54,061 bases of DNA from Pseudomonas frederiksbergensis (GTDB lineage: Bacteria > Pseudomonadota > Gammaproteobacteria > Pseudomonadales > Pseudomonadaceae), in the NCBI RefSeq assembly GCF_017114915.1, contig NZ_JAAUOE010000008.1, positions 78,675 through 132,735 of the forward strand, read 5' to 3'. Position 1 is the first letter of the stretch. Each line of letters opens with the position of its first letter. A model generated the notes under the pieces. That model was not told where the DNA came from. It did no database searches and saw only the letters and a list, made by a program, of their open reading frames with translations. Shown piece by piece: positions 26,636 through 36,079 of this stretch. A program made the translations under genes and the position numbers.

Positions 26636-28432
26636 ATGCCCGAGTACAAAGCCCCCCTGCGCGACATGCGCTTTCTGATCGATCACGTCTTCGATTTTCA
26701 CAGCAGCTATGCCGCGTTGGGAGCCACCGATGCCAGCCCGGACATGGTCAATGCGATCCTCGAAGAGGGCGCAAAATTCTGTGAGAACGTTCTCGCACCG
26801 CTGAACCGCAGCGGCGACGAAGAAGGCTGCCATTTCGACAACGGCGTGGTCACAACGCCTACAGGCTTCAAGCAGGCTTTCGCACAATACGTGGAAGGTG
26901 GCTGGCATGGTCTGGCGGCGGATCCGGCCTACGGCGGCCAGGGTTTGCCAAGTTCTTTGGGGCTGGTTATCAGCGAAATGGTTGGCTCCAGCAATACCTC
27001 CTGGGGCATGTACCCCGGCTTGACTCACGGTGCGATGTCGGCGATCCATGCCCATGGCACCGAAGAACAGAAACAGACCTACCTGAGCAAGCTCACCGCC
27101 GGCCAATGGACCGGCACCATGTGCCTGACCGAAGCCCATTGCGGTACCGATCTGGGCATCATCAAGACCCGCGCCGTGCCTCAGGCCGACGGCAGTTACG
27201 CGATCTCCGGCAGCAAGATTTTCATCTCCGCCGGTGAGCACGACATGAGTGACAACATCATTCACCTGGTACTGGCCAAACTGCCGGACGCGCCAGCGGG
27301 AACCAAAGGCATTTCGCTGTTTATCGTTCCCAAATTCCTACCCAATGCGCAGGGTGAGGCGGGTGAGCGCAATGGCGTTTCCTGCGGCTCGATCGAACAC
27401 AAAATGGGCATCAAGGCCTCGGCCACCTGCGTGCTGAATTTCGACGACGCCAAGGGTTTCTTGATCGGTGAACCGAACAAGGGCCTGAACTGCATGTTCA
27501 CCATGATGAACCACGCGCGGCTTGGTACCGGTATGCAAGGTTTGTGTCTGGGTGAGACAAGCTTCCAGGGCGCGATCAAGTACGCCAACGACCGTCTGCA
27601 AATGCGCTCGCTGACCGGCCCGAAAGCCCCGGAAAAACCCGCCGACCCGATCATCGTTCATCCCGATGTGCGCAGAATGTTGCTGGCCATGAAGGCCTTC
27701 AACGAAGGCAACCGGGCGCTGACTTACTTCACCGCACAATTGCTGGACGTCGCCCATCTGAGCCGGGATGAAACGGCGCGTCAGGACGCCGAGGATTTGC
27801 TGGCGTTCCTCACGCCGATCTGCAAAGCCTTCATGACCGACACCGGGCTGGAGGTGACCAACCTCGGCATGCAGGTGTTTGGCGGCCACGGTTTCATTCG
27901 TGAATGGGGCATGGAGCAATTGGTTCGCGACTGCCGGATCGCGCCGATCTACGAAGGCACCAACGGCATTCAGGCGCTGGATCTGCTTGGGCGCAAAGTC
28001 CTTGGCAGTCAGGGAAAACTGCTGCGCAGCTTCACTAAAATCGTCCATAAGTTCTGTGCGGCTAACGCTGAGCATCCGCAACTCGGCGGCTATGTGGCGC
28101 AACTCAACGATCTGAATCGGCAGTGGGGCGAATTGACCACCAGGATCGGTATGGCCGCGATGAAAAATCCGGATGAAGTCGGCGCCGCCTCGGTGGATTA
28201 CCTGATGTACAGCGGCTACATCATCCTCGGTTACTTGTGGCTACGCATGGCGCTGGTGGCTCAGGCGCAGTTGGAGGCGGGCAGCGGGGATGCCGATTAC
28301 TGCCGGAGCAAACTGGCGACCAGCGAGTTTTACTTCAAGCGTTTGTTGCCGCGTACCGCCGCTCATCGGGCGGCCATCGAGGCGGGCAGCGATTGTCTGA
28401 TGAAGCTGCCGGCGGAGTTGTTTGCACTCTAA
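26636..28432 (+). CDS. Acyl-CoA dehydrogenase, second paralogue
   Basis: A 598-aa product; the ATG follows GGAGAAG by 5 bases. It is strongly similar to the first copy along its whole length: PEYKAPLRDMRFLIDHVF at the start, [30 protein letters not shown], catalytic-base Glu in [28 protein letters not shown] near the end. The short spacer after the GGDEF gene and lack of an obvious terminator suggest a shared transcript. It probably differs in acyl-chain preference; PAO1 has a comparable middle gene (PA0507 by memory). Confidence 0.9.
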   Translation: MPEYKAPLRDMRFLIDHVFDFHSSYAALGATDASPDMVNAILEEGAKFCENVLAPLNRSGDEEGCHFDNGVVTTPTGFKQAFAQYVEGGWHGLAADPAYGGQGLPSSLGLVISEMVGSSNTSWGMYPGLTHGAMSAIHAHGTEEQKQTYLSKLTAGQWTGTMCLTEAHCGTDLGIIKTRAVPQADGSYAISGSKIFISAGEHDMSDNIIHLVLAKLPDAPAGTKGISLFIVPKFLPNAQGEAGERNGVSCGSIEHKMGIKASATCVLNFDDAKGFLIGEPNKGLNCMFTMMNHARLGTGMQGLCLGETSFQGAIKYANDRLQMRSLTGPKAPEKPADPIIVHPDVRRMLLAMKAFNEGNRALTYFTAQLLDVAHLSRDETARQDAEDLLAFLTPICKAFMTDTGLEVTNLGMQVFGGHGFIREWGMEQLVRDCRIAPIYEGTNGIQALDLLGRKVLGSQGKLLRSFTKIVHKFCAANAEHPQLGGYVAQLNDLNRQWGELTTRIGMAAMKNPDEVGAASVDYLMYSGYIILGYLWLRMALVAQAQLEAGSGDADYCRSKLATSEFYFKRLLPRTAAHRAAIEAGSDCLMKLPAELFAL

Positions 28433-28446
28433 TCATTCAAATCAGC

Positions 28447-28482
28447 CATAAATAAGCCCGCCTTGCTGCGGGCTTATTTATG
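28447..28482. terminator. Intrinsic terminator after the second paralogue
   Basis: A perfect 15-bp stem (CATAAATAAGCCCGC and complement) encloses CTTGCT. The GC core is flanked by A/T on both sides. Confidence 0.9.
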
Positions 28483-28547
28483 GAGAACAAGCCAGTGACT
28501 AAAAATAACAAATCGGTCATGGGCTGACCCTATGTGTCGTAAAAGTT

Positions 28548-28570
28548 GTTGAGGTACACTCGGACTCAAC
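28548..28570. promoter_or_regulatory. Inverted repeat upstream of the third acyl-CoA dehydrogenase
   Basis: GTTGAG (28548-28553), 11 bases, CTCAAC (28565-28570) lies 49 bases before the start codon. A second short palindrome GGTCA-N5-TGACC is at 28515-28529. Both are operator candidates; neither is the PsrA motif seen at 23137. Confidence 0.35.
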
Positions 28571-28619
28571 GAAATCACACTTCCTACGAACCACCTGTTT
28601 AGATCTTGCGAGGTTTGCC

Positions 28620-30398
28620 ATGGCTGACTACAAAGCGCCCCTGCGCGATATGCGCTTCGTCCTCAATGAAGTTTTCGAGGTCGCCAAACTCTGGGCCGAA
28701 CTGCCTGCGCTCGCCGAGACTGTCGATGCTGAAACGGTCGAAGCCATTCTGGAAGAAGCCGGCAAGGTCACCAGCAAAAGCATCGCGCCCCTGAGTCGTG
28801 CAGCTGACGAAGAAGGTTGTCACTGGGCCGACGGTGCCGTCACCACTCCGGCCGGTTTCCCACAGGCCTATCAGACCTATGCTGAAGGCGGTTGGGTCGG
28901 TGTCGGTGGCGATCCGTCCTACGGCGGCATGGGCATGCCCAAGGCTGTTTCGGCTCAGGTCGAAGAAATGGTCAACTCCGCGAGCCTGTCGTTCGGTCTG
29001 TACCCGATGCTGACCGCCGGTGCTTGCCTGTCGATCAACGCCCACGCCAGCGAAGAGCTGAAAGCCGCGTACCTGCCGAACATGTACGCCGGTGTCTGGG
29101 CCGGTTCCATGTGCCTGACCGAGCCGCACGCCGGTACTGACCTGGGGATTATCCGCACCAAGGCCGAACCTCAGGCCGACGGTTCCTACAAGGTCAGCGG
29201 CACCAAGATCTTCATCACCGGCGGCGAACACGACCTGACCGAAAACATCATCCACCTGGTACTGGCCAAACTGCCGGACGCGCCAGCAGGGCCGAAAGGC
29301 ATTTCGCTGTTTCTGGTGCCGAAGTTCATGGTCAATGCCGATGGCAGTCTGGGTGCGCGCAATCCGGCGACCTGCGGCTCGATCGAACACAAGATGGGCA
29401 TCCAGGCGTCCGCAACCTGCGTGATGAACTTCGACGAAGCCGTGGGTTACCTGGTCGGCGAGCCAAATAAAGGCCTGGCGGCGATGTTCACCATGATGAA
29501 TTACGAGCGTTTGGGCGTCGGCATCCAGGGCCTGGCCTCGGGTGAACGTTCCTACCAGAACGCTATCGAGTACGCTCGCGACCGTCTGCAAAGCCGCTCG
29601 CCGACCGGCGCACAGAACAAGGACAAAGTAGCTGACCCGATCATCGTCCACCCGGACGTGCGGCGCATGCTGCTGACCATGAAAGCCTCGAATGAAGGCG
29701 GCCGTGCATTTTCCACCTACGTGGCGATGCAGCTGGACACCGCCAAGTTCAGTGAAGACGCCACCACCCGCAAGCGCGCAGAAGACCTGGTCGCACTGTT
29801 GACGCCGGTTGCCAAGGCATTCCTGACCGACCTGGGGCTGGAAACCACGGTTCACGGCCAGCAGATTTTCGGCGGCCATGGCTACATCCGTGAGTGGGGC
29901 CAGGAGCAACTGGTTCGTGATGTACGCATCACTCAGATCTACGAAGGCACCAACGGTATTCAGGCGCTGGACCTTGTAGGACGCAAGATCGTCGGTAGCG
30001 GCGGGGCATTCTACAAACTGTTCGCTGACGAGATCCGTCATTTTACGGCGACGGCCAGTACGGATCTGGCCGAGTTCACCAAGCCGCTGAACGATGCAGT
30101 GGATACCCTCGACGAACTGACCGCGTGGTTGCTGGACCGCGCGAAAAACAACCCGAACGAAATCGGCGCGGCGTCGGTCGAGTACCTGCAAGCATTCGGT
30201 TACACGGCCTACGCCTACATGTGGGCACTGATGGCCAAGGCAGCCTTCGGTAAAGAAGCGCAGGACGATTTCTACGCGAGCAAACTCGGCACGGCGCGGT
30301 TCTATTTCGCGCGTCTGCTGCCGCGTATTCACTCGTTGAGCGCGTCGGTAAAGGCGGGTAGCGAATCGTTGTTCCTGCTGGATGCAGGACAATTCTGA
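28620..30398 (+). CDS. fadE2: Acyl-CoA dehydrogenase, third paralogue (FadE2-like)
   Basis: A 592-aa product. It shares the framework of the other two ([65 protein letters not shown] with the catalytic Glu) but is the most divergent: it lacks [14 protein letters not shown] and has VEAILEEAGKVTSKSIAPL instead, and its tail reads ASVEYLQAFGYTAYAYMWA. By position it corresponds to what I recall as PA0508/fadE2, a medium-chain enzyme. It is followed directly by the GacA box of the sRNA gene. Confidence 0.9.
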   Translation: MADYKAPLRDMRFVLNEVFEVAKLWAELPALAETVDAETVEAILEEAGKVTSKSIAPLSRAADEEGCHWADGAVTTPAGFPQAYQTYAEGGWVGVGGDPSYGGMGMPKAVSAQVEEMVNSASLSFGLYPMLTAGACLSINAHASEELKAAYLPNMYAGVWAGSMCLTEPHAGTDLGIIRTKAEPQADGSYKVSGTKIFITGGEHDLTENIIHLVLAKLPDAPAGPKGISLFLVPKFMVNADGSLGARNPATCGSIEHKMGIQASATCVMNFDEAVGYLVGEPNKGLAAMFTMMNYERLGVGIQGLASGERSYQNAIEYARDRLQSRSPTGAQNKDKVADPIIVHPDVRRMLLTMKASNEGGRAFSTYVAMQLDTAKFSEDATTRKRAEDLVALLTPVAKAFLTDLGLETTVHGQQIFGGHGYIREWGQEQLVRDVRITQIYEGTNGIQALDLVGRKIVGSGGAFYKLFADEIRHFTATASTDLAEFTKPLNDAVDTLDELTAWLLDRAKNNPNEIGAASVEYLQAFGYTAYAYMWALMAKAAFGKEAQDDFYASKLGTARFYFARLLPRIHSLSASVKAGSESLFLLDAGQF

Positions 30399-30411
30399 TC
30401 CTGTAATGTTA

Positions 30412-30429
30412 TGTAAGCATTCTCTTACA
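30412..30429. promoter_or_regulatory. GacA box (upstream activating sequence)
   Basis: TGTAAG-CATTCT-CTTACA is an exact match to the TGTAAG-N6-CTTACA element bound by GacA upstream of rsmX/Y/Z genes, embedded in a perfect 10-bp inverted repeat (GTTATGTAAG). It lies about 65 bases before the likely sRNA start. Confidence 0.92.
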
Positions 30430-30484
30430 TAACGTGCTGCTGTTTTCCCATAGGCGTGGATTGGATCCAGAGCTAATCTACTTC

Positions 30485-30606
30485 TCAAGGACGTCGCGCA
30501 GGAAGCGCAAAGCAACAACACGGACACGTAGGATTCTGCCAGGACGGCGGAGTGAAATGGATGTCAGGGAAACAGTCTGCAAAGCCCCGCTTCGGCGGGG
30601 TTTTCT
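30485..30606 (+). ncRNA. rsmY: RsmY-type small RNA
   Basis: About 120 nt; the start is estimated from the TAATCT -10 (30474-30479) and the spacing to the GacA box. Eight GGA triplets occur before the terminator (AAGGAC, CAGGAAG, ACGGAC, TAGGAT, CAGGAC, CGGAG, ATGGAT, GGGAAA), several in or near loops such as GCGCAGGAAGCGC. Such RNAs sequester RsmA/RsmE (CsrA family) and relieve translational repression under Gac control. Position between an acyl-CoA dehydrogenase and a LysR gene agrees with rsmY of P. putida as I remember it; RsmX or RsmZ are less likely alternatives. No ORF overlaps it convincingly. Confidence 0.87.
30582..30606 (+). terminator. Terminator of the Rsm RNA
   Basis: CCCCGC-TTCG-GCGGGG with a stable tetraloop, followed by TTTTCTT. 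It also separates the sRNA from the convergent LysR gene. Confidence 0.92.
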
Positions 30607-30625
30607 TATGTCTGCAGAAAAGTGC

Positions 30626-31546
30626 TCAGCTCAACCCGTCGAGGGTATCCGGGCTATTCCAGTGTTCATCCATCACTTCTTCCAGCAATGTCCGCAACAA
30701 CGCCAGCGAAGCCTGTTGCCGCTGCACATCCCGACACACCAACCCGACTTTCAGCGGTACCCGCGGCTCGCTCAATGGCTTCCACAACAGTGCCTGGTCA
30801 CCATGGGTCCTTTGCGAGCGCCCAGGCAAAACGGTCGCCAGTCGCGTGTGCGGCAGGCTGTCGAGAATCCCCGCCATGTTGTTCAGCTCGGCCTGTACCT
30901 GCGGACGGCGTCCCAGATTGGCCAATTGTGTCTGCCAGATCTGCCGTATCTGGAACTCCTCACCCAGCAGCAACATGGGCAACTCGGCGGCCTGGCTCAT
31001 CGAAACTTTCTTGAATTCGCGCAACGGATGATCCGCCGGGATGACAAGGGTCAACTCATCTTCGTACAACTGCACGCCGTGCAAACCCGGCTGACGGGGC
31101 GGCAGGTAACTGACGCCGATGTCCAGCGAACCATTGAGTAGCCGCCGCTCGATTTCCAGGCCGGTCAGCTCGTAGATCTGCACCACCAAATGTGGCTGTG
31201 CCTTGCGCACGCGTTCGAGCATTTGCGGCACAAGGCTGGAATGGACGGTCTGCAGCACGCCAATGGCCAAGGTTCGCAGTGCCTTGCCCTTGAAATTGCC
31301 CAAGGCTTCGCGCGCGCGTTGCAGGCCATCGAGCAAGGGCAGGGCATGGTTGTACAGCGTATGAGCCGCCAGGGTTGGCAGCAGACGTTTGCTGCTGCGT
31401 TCGAACAGGCTCACATCGAGGTTTTGTTCGAGTTGGCGGATCTGCTGGGACAACGCCGGCTGAGAGATTGAAAGTCGCTCGGCGGCCCGACCGACGTGGC
31501 CTTCTTCGTAGACCGCGACGAAATAACGCAGTTGCTTGAAATCCAT
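30626..31546 (-). CDS. LysR-family transcriptional regulator
   Basis: A 306-aa product. The N-terminal winged helix (about 1-60, GRAAERLSISQPALSQQIRQLEQ) is followed by a substrate-binding domain (about 90-300) with the TVHSSLVPQMLERV and LYEDELTLVIPADHPL segments of the CynR/CbbR-like group. It is divergent from the class III aminotransferase gene, the usual arrangement of a LysR regulator and its target. A T-N11-A palindrome overlaps its own start codon. Inducer unknown. Confidence 0.9.
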   Translation of the reverse strand: MDFKQLRYFVAVYEEGHVGRAAERLSISQPALSQQIRQLEQNLDVSLFERSSKRLLPTLAAHTLYNHALPLLDGLQRAREALGNFKGKALRTLAIGVLQTVHSSLVPQMLERVRKAQPHLVVQIYELTGLEIERRLLNGSLDIGVSYLPPRQPGLHGVQLYEDELTLVIPADHPLREFKKVSMSQAAELPMLLLGEEFQIRQIWQTQLANLGRRPQVQAELNNMAGILDSLPHTRLATVLPGRSQRTHGDQALLWKPLSEPRVPLKVGLVCRDVQRQQASLALLRTLLEEVMDEHWNSPDTLDGLS

Positions 31547-31559
31547 AAGTAATACTTAT
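31545..31559. promoter_or_regulatory. LysR-type T-N11-A palindrome at the lysR start
   Basis: ATAAGTA-A-TACTTAT is perfectly symmetric and contains T-N11-A. It overlaps the lysR ATG, which has no clear Shine-Dalgarno, and fits an autoregulatory site. Confidence 0.5.
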
Positions 31560-31690
31560 CGAAAATGCTGGGAAATCGAAATGGCTCAGTGCCTTGCCTA
31601 CGCCTAGTCTAACCGCATTCACAGGGCTTACAGGGCCAGAAAGCACGATGAATACCGTTTGCGACGATGGTGTTTACATAGGCAAGGCAA

Positions 31691-31715
31691 AAAACCTCGG
31701 ACGAGGTTTTGTCCG
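31691..31715 (+). promoter_or_regulatory. Two alternative hairpins at the aminotransferase ribosome site
   Basis: AAAACCTCG (31691-31699) pairs with CGAGGTTTT (31702-31710), hiding the GAGG Shine-Dalgarno. Alternatively CGGAC (31698-31702) pairs with GTCCG (31711-31715) and shows GAGGTTTT in its loop, directly before the ATG. The two folds exclude each other. Confidence 0.45.
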
Positions 31716-32999
31716 ATGAATCTGTTCAATTTGCGACGCAAAGCACCAAGCCTTGAAGACCTGGCGATGGGCATCTCCCCGCCGTCCACAAGCGACAACT
31801 TTTCCAGCGAGTGCCTGATGCCCAGTGTCGAACGGCCGAAACAGATTTTCGTGCGGGGCCAAGGGTCCTGGCTGTGGGACAGCGATGGCCGCGCTTACCT
31901 GGATTTCTCCCAAGGTGGCGGCGCCAATAGCCTGGGACACAGCCCTTCGGCATTGGTCAACGCGATTTCGCAACAGGCTCAGTCGCTGATCAACCCAGGT
32001 TTCGGGCTGCACAACCGCGGCATGCTCAACCTTGCCGAGCGGCTCTGCGCCAGTACCGGCAGTGACCAGGCGTACCTGCTCAACAGTGGCAGCGAAGCCT
32101 GTGAAGCGGCGATCAAACTGGCGCGCAAATGGGGCCAGCGACACCGTGGCGGCGCTTCACGGATCATCGTGGCCAGTAAAGGCTGTCATGGCCGTAGTCT
32201 CGGGACGATTCCAGCGTCGGACAGTTCGAACCAGGTCAACCGATTCGAGCCACAGTTGCCGGGCTTCAGTCCTGTTCCGTTCAATGACCTGCCCGCCTTG
32301 CATGCGGCCGTGGATGCCCAGACTGTCGCGATCATGCTCGAACCGATCCAGAGCGAGGCCGGTGTGATTCCAGCCACCGAGTACTACCTCAAAGGGGTCG
32401 AGCGCCTGTGCCATGAGCTTGGCATTCTGCTGATACTCGACGAAGTGCAAACCGGCGTCGGTCGCTACGGCACCTTGCTCGCCGAACAGTCCTACGGCGT
32501 GCGGGCAGATATTGTCGTGCTCGGCAAAGGGCTTGGCGGTGGCGTGCCATTGGCGGCACTGCTGGCGCGAGGCAAGGCCTGTTGTTTCGAAACCGGCGAA
32601 ATCAGTGGCACTCATCACGGCAATGCATTAATGAGTGCTGCCGGTCTTGTGGTGCTCGACAACGTGCAGGACAAGGGCTTTCTCGATCATATGCGGGAAG
32701 CTGGTCAGCACCTGCGCGAAGGCCTGGGTCGCCTGGCTCACCGCTACGGTCACGGTGAGTTACGAGGGCAAGGGCTGCTTTGGGGGCTTGAGCTGTCCGA
32801 CGATTCGGCTGACGCCGTAGTCAAAGCTGCGTTGTACGAAGGCTTGTTGCTCAACGCCCCACAACCCGATTGCCTGCGCTTTACCCCGGCCCTCACCGTC
32901 AGCAAGGCCAATATCGACGAAATGCTCCTGCGCCTGGCCCGCGCCTTCTCCCGCGTACGTACCGCGCAACTGCAGTGTCGCAAAGGTATTGCGGTCTGA
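31716..32999 (+). CDS. Class III aminotransferase (acetylornithine/GABA aminotransferase-like)
   Basis: A 427-aa PLP enzyme. It has YLDFSQGGGANSLGHSP near the N terminus, LLNSGSEACEAAIKLAR (phosphate-binding), CHGRSLGT, LLILDEVQTGVGRYG (Asp contacting the pyridine ring) and the Schiff-base Lys in VLGKGLGGGVPLAALL. Start at ATG 31716; upstream in-frame sequence overlaps the hairpins. Close to ArgD-type enzymes, but the donor and product are unknown. An aminotransferase gene is reported in the extended pqq cluster of some fluorescens strains (pqqI by memory); position 5' of the pqq block is compatible but not proof. Confidence 0.87.
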   Translation: MNLFNLRRKAPSLEDLAMGISPPSTSDNFSSECLMPSVERPKQIFVRGQGSWLWDSDGRAYLDFSQGGGANSLGHSPSALVNAISQQAQSLINPGFGLHNRGMLNLAERLCASTGSDQAYLLNSGSEACEAAIKLARKWGQRHRGGASRIIVASKGCHGRSLGTIPASDSSNQVNRFEPQLPGFSPVPFNDLPALHAAVDAQTVAIMLEPIQSEAGVIPATEYYLKGVERLCHELGILLILDEVQTGVGRYGTLLAEQSYGVRADIVVLGKGLGGGVPLAALLARGKACCFETGEISGTHHGNALMSAAGLVVLDNVQDKGFLDHMREAGQHLREGLGRLAHRYGHGELRGQGLLWGLELSDDSADAVVKAALYEGLLLNAPQPDCLRFTPALTVSKANIDEMLLRLARAFSRVRTAQLQCRKGIAV

Positions 33000-33048
33000 T
33001 CGGATCTGCTCTGCACGAATTTCCGAACCGTCTCGCGGTATAACGCAT

Positions 33049-33087
33049 CGCCCCACGTTTGATTCTTTTCGCGTGGGGCGTTTTTTT
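33049..33087. terminator. Intrinsic terminator after the aminotransferase
   Basis: CGCCCCACG and its complement CGTGGGGCG, followed by seven T on the plus strand, between convergent genes. Confidence 0.92.
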
Positions 33088-33105
33088 ATGTTGATCGCGC
33101 AGCCT

Positions 33106-34938
33106 TCAGTCCGCCAATTCCATCACCCGCCGATAAAACAACCACTCTTGCTCCAGCGCATGGGCCTGATTGCCGGCCTTGCGAAAGCCATGGCGTTCGT
33201 CGGCGTAGTAATGCACTTCGACCAGAATGCCGTTGTCCTGTAGCGCCTTGACCATGTCGCGGGTCTGTTGCGGCACCACCACGGCATCCAGTTCACCCTG
33301 AAAGAAGATCATCGGAACGCTGATGTTGTTCGCGTGCAGTAGCGGCGTGCGCGCGGCGTAGCGTTCAGCGTCCTGCACCGGGTCGCCGATCAACCAGTCC
33401 AGATAATCGCCTTCGAACTTGTGGGTGGCGCGGCCCAGCGCAACGGGATCGCTGACGCCGTACAGGCTGGCGCCCGCACGAAAGACCTTGTGAAAGGCCA
33501 GTGCGCACAGCGCGGTATACCCGCCGGCGCTGCCGCCACGGATAAATGCTTTATTGCCGTCGATCAGTCCGCGTTCGGCGAGGTAGGCCACCACCGCGCA
33601 GGCATCTTGCACATCCACGTCGCCCCAGCTCAAGTGCAGCGCCTGGCGATAAGCGCGGCCGTAGCCGCTGCTGCCTCGGTAATTGAGGTCGGCCACGGCG
33701 AAGCCGCGTTGTGCCCAATACTGGATCCGCGGGTCGAACATCGGGTAGCAGGCCGACGTCGGGCCGCCGTGAATGAACACCACCAATGGCGGCGGCGTGT
33801 CGCCGGTCATCGCCGGGTAGAAGAAACCGTGGGCCTCGCCCGAACCGCTCGGATAGCGCAGGGTTTGCGGGCGGCTGATCTGTTCAGCGGGCAATGGTGC
33901 CACACCGCCGGCCAGAACCTTGACCTGCCGGGCTTCACGGTCGATGGCAATCACCTCCGCCGACGTGAGCGGCGAAGCGGCGATGCAGTAGATGAACTGC
34001 TCATCCTGCGCGAGATGGCGGAAACGACTGTAGTCGCCGGTGAAGTCCTCACAGGAGCCATCGCCATGACAAAACCCCAGTCGACCAAAACCCTCTTCGG
34101 TCCAACTCGCCAGATAAGCGTTGTCGCTCAACGGCAACCAGGTGCAACCACCCAATTGCCAAGGCGCCGGTCCATGGTCGGCAGCAGCGCTGGGGAGTGG
34201 GCTCAGACCATTGGCCGACTCCACCCACGGCTGCCAGAACCCACCGCGATCCGTCAGACAAAACAGGCGGCCGCTGTCATCGAAGCGAGGTTGTTGCAGC
34301 GATTCCTGCGCGTCATCGCCGGCCACACAACGCGGCGGCGAAAAGGTGTGATCACTCTGGCGCTCGGCAACCATCAGGCGAGTCGCGGTCCAGGGCTGAT
34401 CCGGGCGGTTCCACTCGATCCAGGCCAGGCGCCGACCGTCAGGACTCAGGGTCGGTGCGGCGTAGAAATCGGCGCCTTCGGCCAGCAGATGACGTTGGCC
34501 GTCAGCCAGATCGATCGCCACCAGGCGATGTCGATCACGGTTCTCTTCAACCGCCAGCACTTGCCCGTGGGCGAATTGCAGATCGCCGTAACGGCATTCA
34601 CTTGAAGTCAGTACCTCAGGCGCCTCACCGGCCAGCGATTGTCGATACAGCTGCTGATCGGCCTCGTTGACGAAAACCAGCCCGTCATCGGTCAGACAAA
34701 ACGCGCCGCCGCCATATTCGTACACCCGGCTGCGCACACTGAAGGTGGGCGGTGTCAGGCAACGAGCCTGGCCGTCGCGCCATTGCCAGATGCGACAGGC
34801 GGCATCCTCGGGGCGGTACTCGTTCCAGAACAGGCCATGCTCGCCGACCTGCAACTCGGCGAAGTCGATGCCGGCCGCGACGGCCCTGGCGGCGCTCAAG
34901 GGTTCAGCTTTTGGCGATGAGGTGTGAGTTTCGTTCAT
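33106..34938 (-). CDS. pqqM: S9 prolyl oligopeptidase family protein at the end of the pqq cluster
   Basis: A 610-aa product: seven-bladed propeller-like N part (about 1-360), alpha/beta hydrolase C part (about 370-610) with oxyanion [12 protein letters not shown], the Ser nucleophile in [14 protein letters not shown] near 470 and His in [10 protein letters not shown] near 580. No signal peptide, so cytoplasmic. Its ATG lies 35 bases inside the pqqE 3' end. In several pseudomonads such a peptidase belongs to the pqq operon (named pqqM in one P. fluorescens strain) and could trim the cross-linked PqqA peptide with PqqF; that role is inference. Confidence 0.85.
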   Translation of the reverse strand: MNETHTSSPKAEPLSAARAVAAGIDFAELQVGEHGLFWNEYRPEDAACRIWQWRDGQARCLTPPTFSVRSRVYEYGGGAFCLTDDGLVFVNEADQQLYRQSLAGEAPEVLTSSECRYGDLQFAHGQVLAVEENRDRHRLVAIDLADGQRHLLAEGADFYAAPTLSPDGRRLAWIEWNRPDQPWTATRLMVAERQSDHTFSPPRCVAGDDAQESLQQPRFDDSGRLFCLTDRGGFWQPWVESANGLSPLPSAAADHGPAPWQLGGCTWLPLSDNAYLASWTEEGFGRLGFCHGDGSCEDFTGDYSRFRHLAQDEQFIYCIAASPLTSAEVIAIDREARQVKVLAGGVAPLPAEQISRPQTLRYPSGSGEAHGFFYPAMTGDTPPPLVVFIHGGPTSACYPMFDPRIQYWAQRGFAVADLNYRGSSGYGRAYRQALHLSWGDVDVQDACAVVAYLAERGLIDGNKAFIRGGSAGGYTALCALAFHKVFRAGASLYGVSDPVALGRATHKFEGDYLDWLIGDPVQDAERYAARTPLLHANNISVPMIFFQGELDAVVVPQQTRDMVKALQDNGILVEVHYYADERHGFRKAGNQAHALEQEWLFYRRVMELAD

Positions 34939-36079
34939 TGCGAAAGGCCAGTTGTTCGATGGTCTGGGTCGCGTGCTCGGCTTCTTCGCGGGCCTTGAGG
35001 ATCACGCCATGATGTTGCGACTTGCTGCACACTGGGTCGGCATTGCTCGCGTCACCCGTGAGCATGAACGCCTGGCAACGGCAGCCGCCGAAGTCCTTTT
35101 CCTTCTCGTCGCAGGAACGGCATGGCTCGGGCATCCAGTCGTAACCGCGAAAGCGGTTGAAGCCGAACGAGTCGTACCAGATGTGCTGCATGCTGTGGTC
35201 GCGCACGTTGGGAAACTGCACCGGCAGCTGTCGGGCCCCGTGGCAGGGCAGGGCAGTCCCGTCCGGCGTGACCGTCAGAAAAATACTGCCCCAGCCGTTC
35301 ATGCAGGCTTTCGGACGTTCTTCGTAATAGTCCGGCGTCACGAAAATCAGCTTGCAGGGATGCCCTTCGGCTTCCAGTTTTGCGCGGTATTCGTTGGTGA
35401 TGCGTTCGGCGCGAACCAGTTGTTCCTTGGTCGGCAACAGGCCGACCCGATTGAGCTGCGCCCAACCGTAGAACTGGCACGTCGCAAGTTCGACGAAGTC
35501 CGCTTCCAGGGCAATGCACAGCTCGATGATCCGGTCGATCTTGTCGATGTTGTGCCGATGGGTGACGAAGTTCAGCACCATCGGGTAGCCATGCGCCTTC
35601 ACCGCGCGAGCCATTTCAAGCTTTTGCGCGAAGGCCTTTTTTGAGCCGGCCAACAGGTTGTTCACCTGCTCGTCGCTGGCCTGGAAGCTGATCTGGATAT
35701 GGTCCAGGCCGGCTTTCTTGAAATCGCTGATTTTCTGTTCGGTGAGGCCGATGCCGGAGGTGATCAGATTGGTGTAGAACCCTAGCTTGCGTGCCTCAGT
35801 GATCAACTCGGCGAGGTCCTGGCGCACCAGCGGCTCACCGCCGGAAAAACCCAACTGCGCCGCGCCCATCTCCCGCGCTTCGCGAAAGACTTTGATCCAC
35901 TGCTCGGTGCTCAACTCCTTGCCTTGCTCGGCGAAATCCAACGGGTTGGAGCAATACGGGCATTGCAGCGGGCAGCGGTAGGTCAATTCGGCCAGCAGCC
36001 ACAGCGGTAGGCCGATGTCGGGTTTGGCTGGCAACTTGCCTGACGCGGACTCAGGCAAGTTCGATCCAGTGCTGAGCAC
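34904..36079 (-). CDS. pqqE: PqqA peptide cyclase PqqE (radical SAM)
   Basis: A 391-aa product, taken from the GTG with a perfect GGAGG 7 bases upstream (inside the pqqD 3' end); the longer ATG start at 36109 lacks this. Radical-SAM cluster Cys 36, 40 and 43 in [11 protein letters not shown]-terminal SPASM cysteines in [22 protein letters not shown]. It forms the Glu-Tyr carbon-carbon bond in PqqA, with PqqD presenting the peptide. Overlaps pqqD upstream and the peptidase downstream. Confidence 0.95.
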   Translation of the reverse strand: MLSTGSNLPESASGKLPAKPDIGLPLWLLAELTYRCPLQCPYCSNPLDFAEQGKELSTEQWIKVFREAREMGAAQLGFSGGEPLVRQDLAELITEARKLGFYTNLITSGIGLTEQKISDFKKAGLDHIQISFQASDEQVNNLLAGSKKAFAQKLEMARAVKAHGYPMVLNFVTHRHNIDKIDRIIELCIALEADFVELATCQFYGWAQLNRVGLLPTKEQLVRAERITNEYRAKLEAEGHPCKLIFVTPDYYEERPKACMNGWGSIFLTVTPDGTALPCHGARQLPVQFPNVRDHSMQHIWYDSFGFNRFRGYDWMPEPCRSCDEKEKDFGGCRCQAFMLTGDASNADPVCSKSQHHGVILKAREEAEHATQTIEQLAFRNERNSHLIAKS

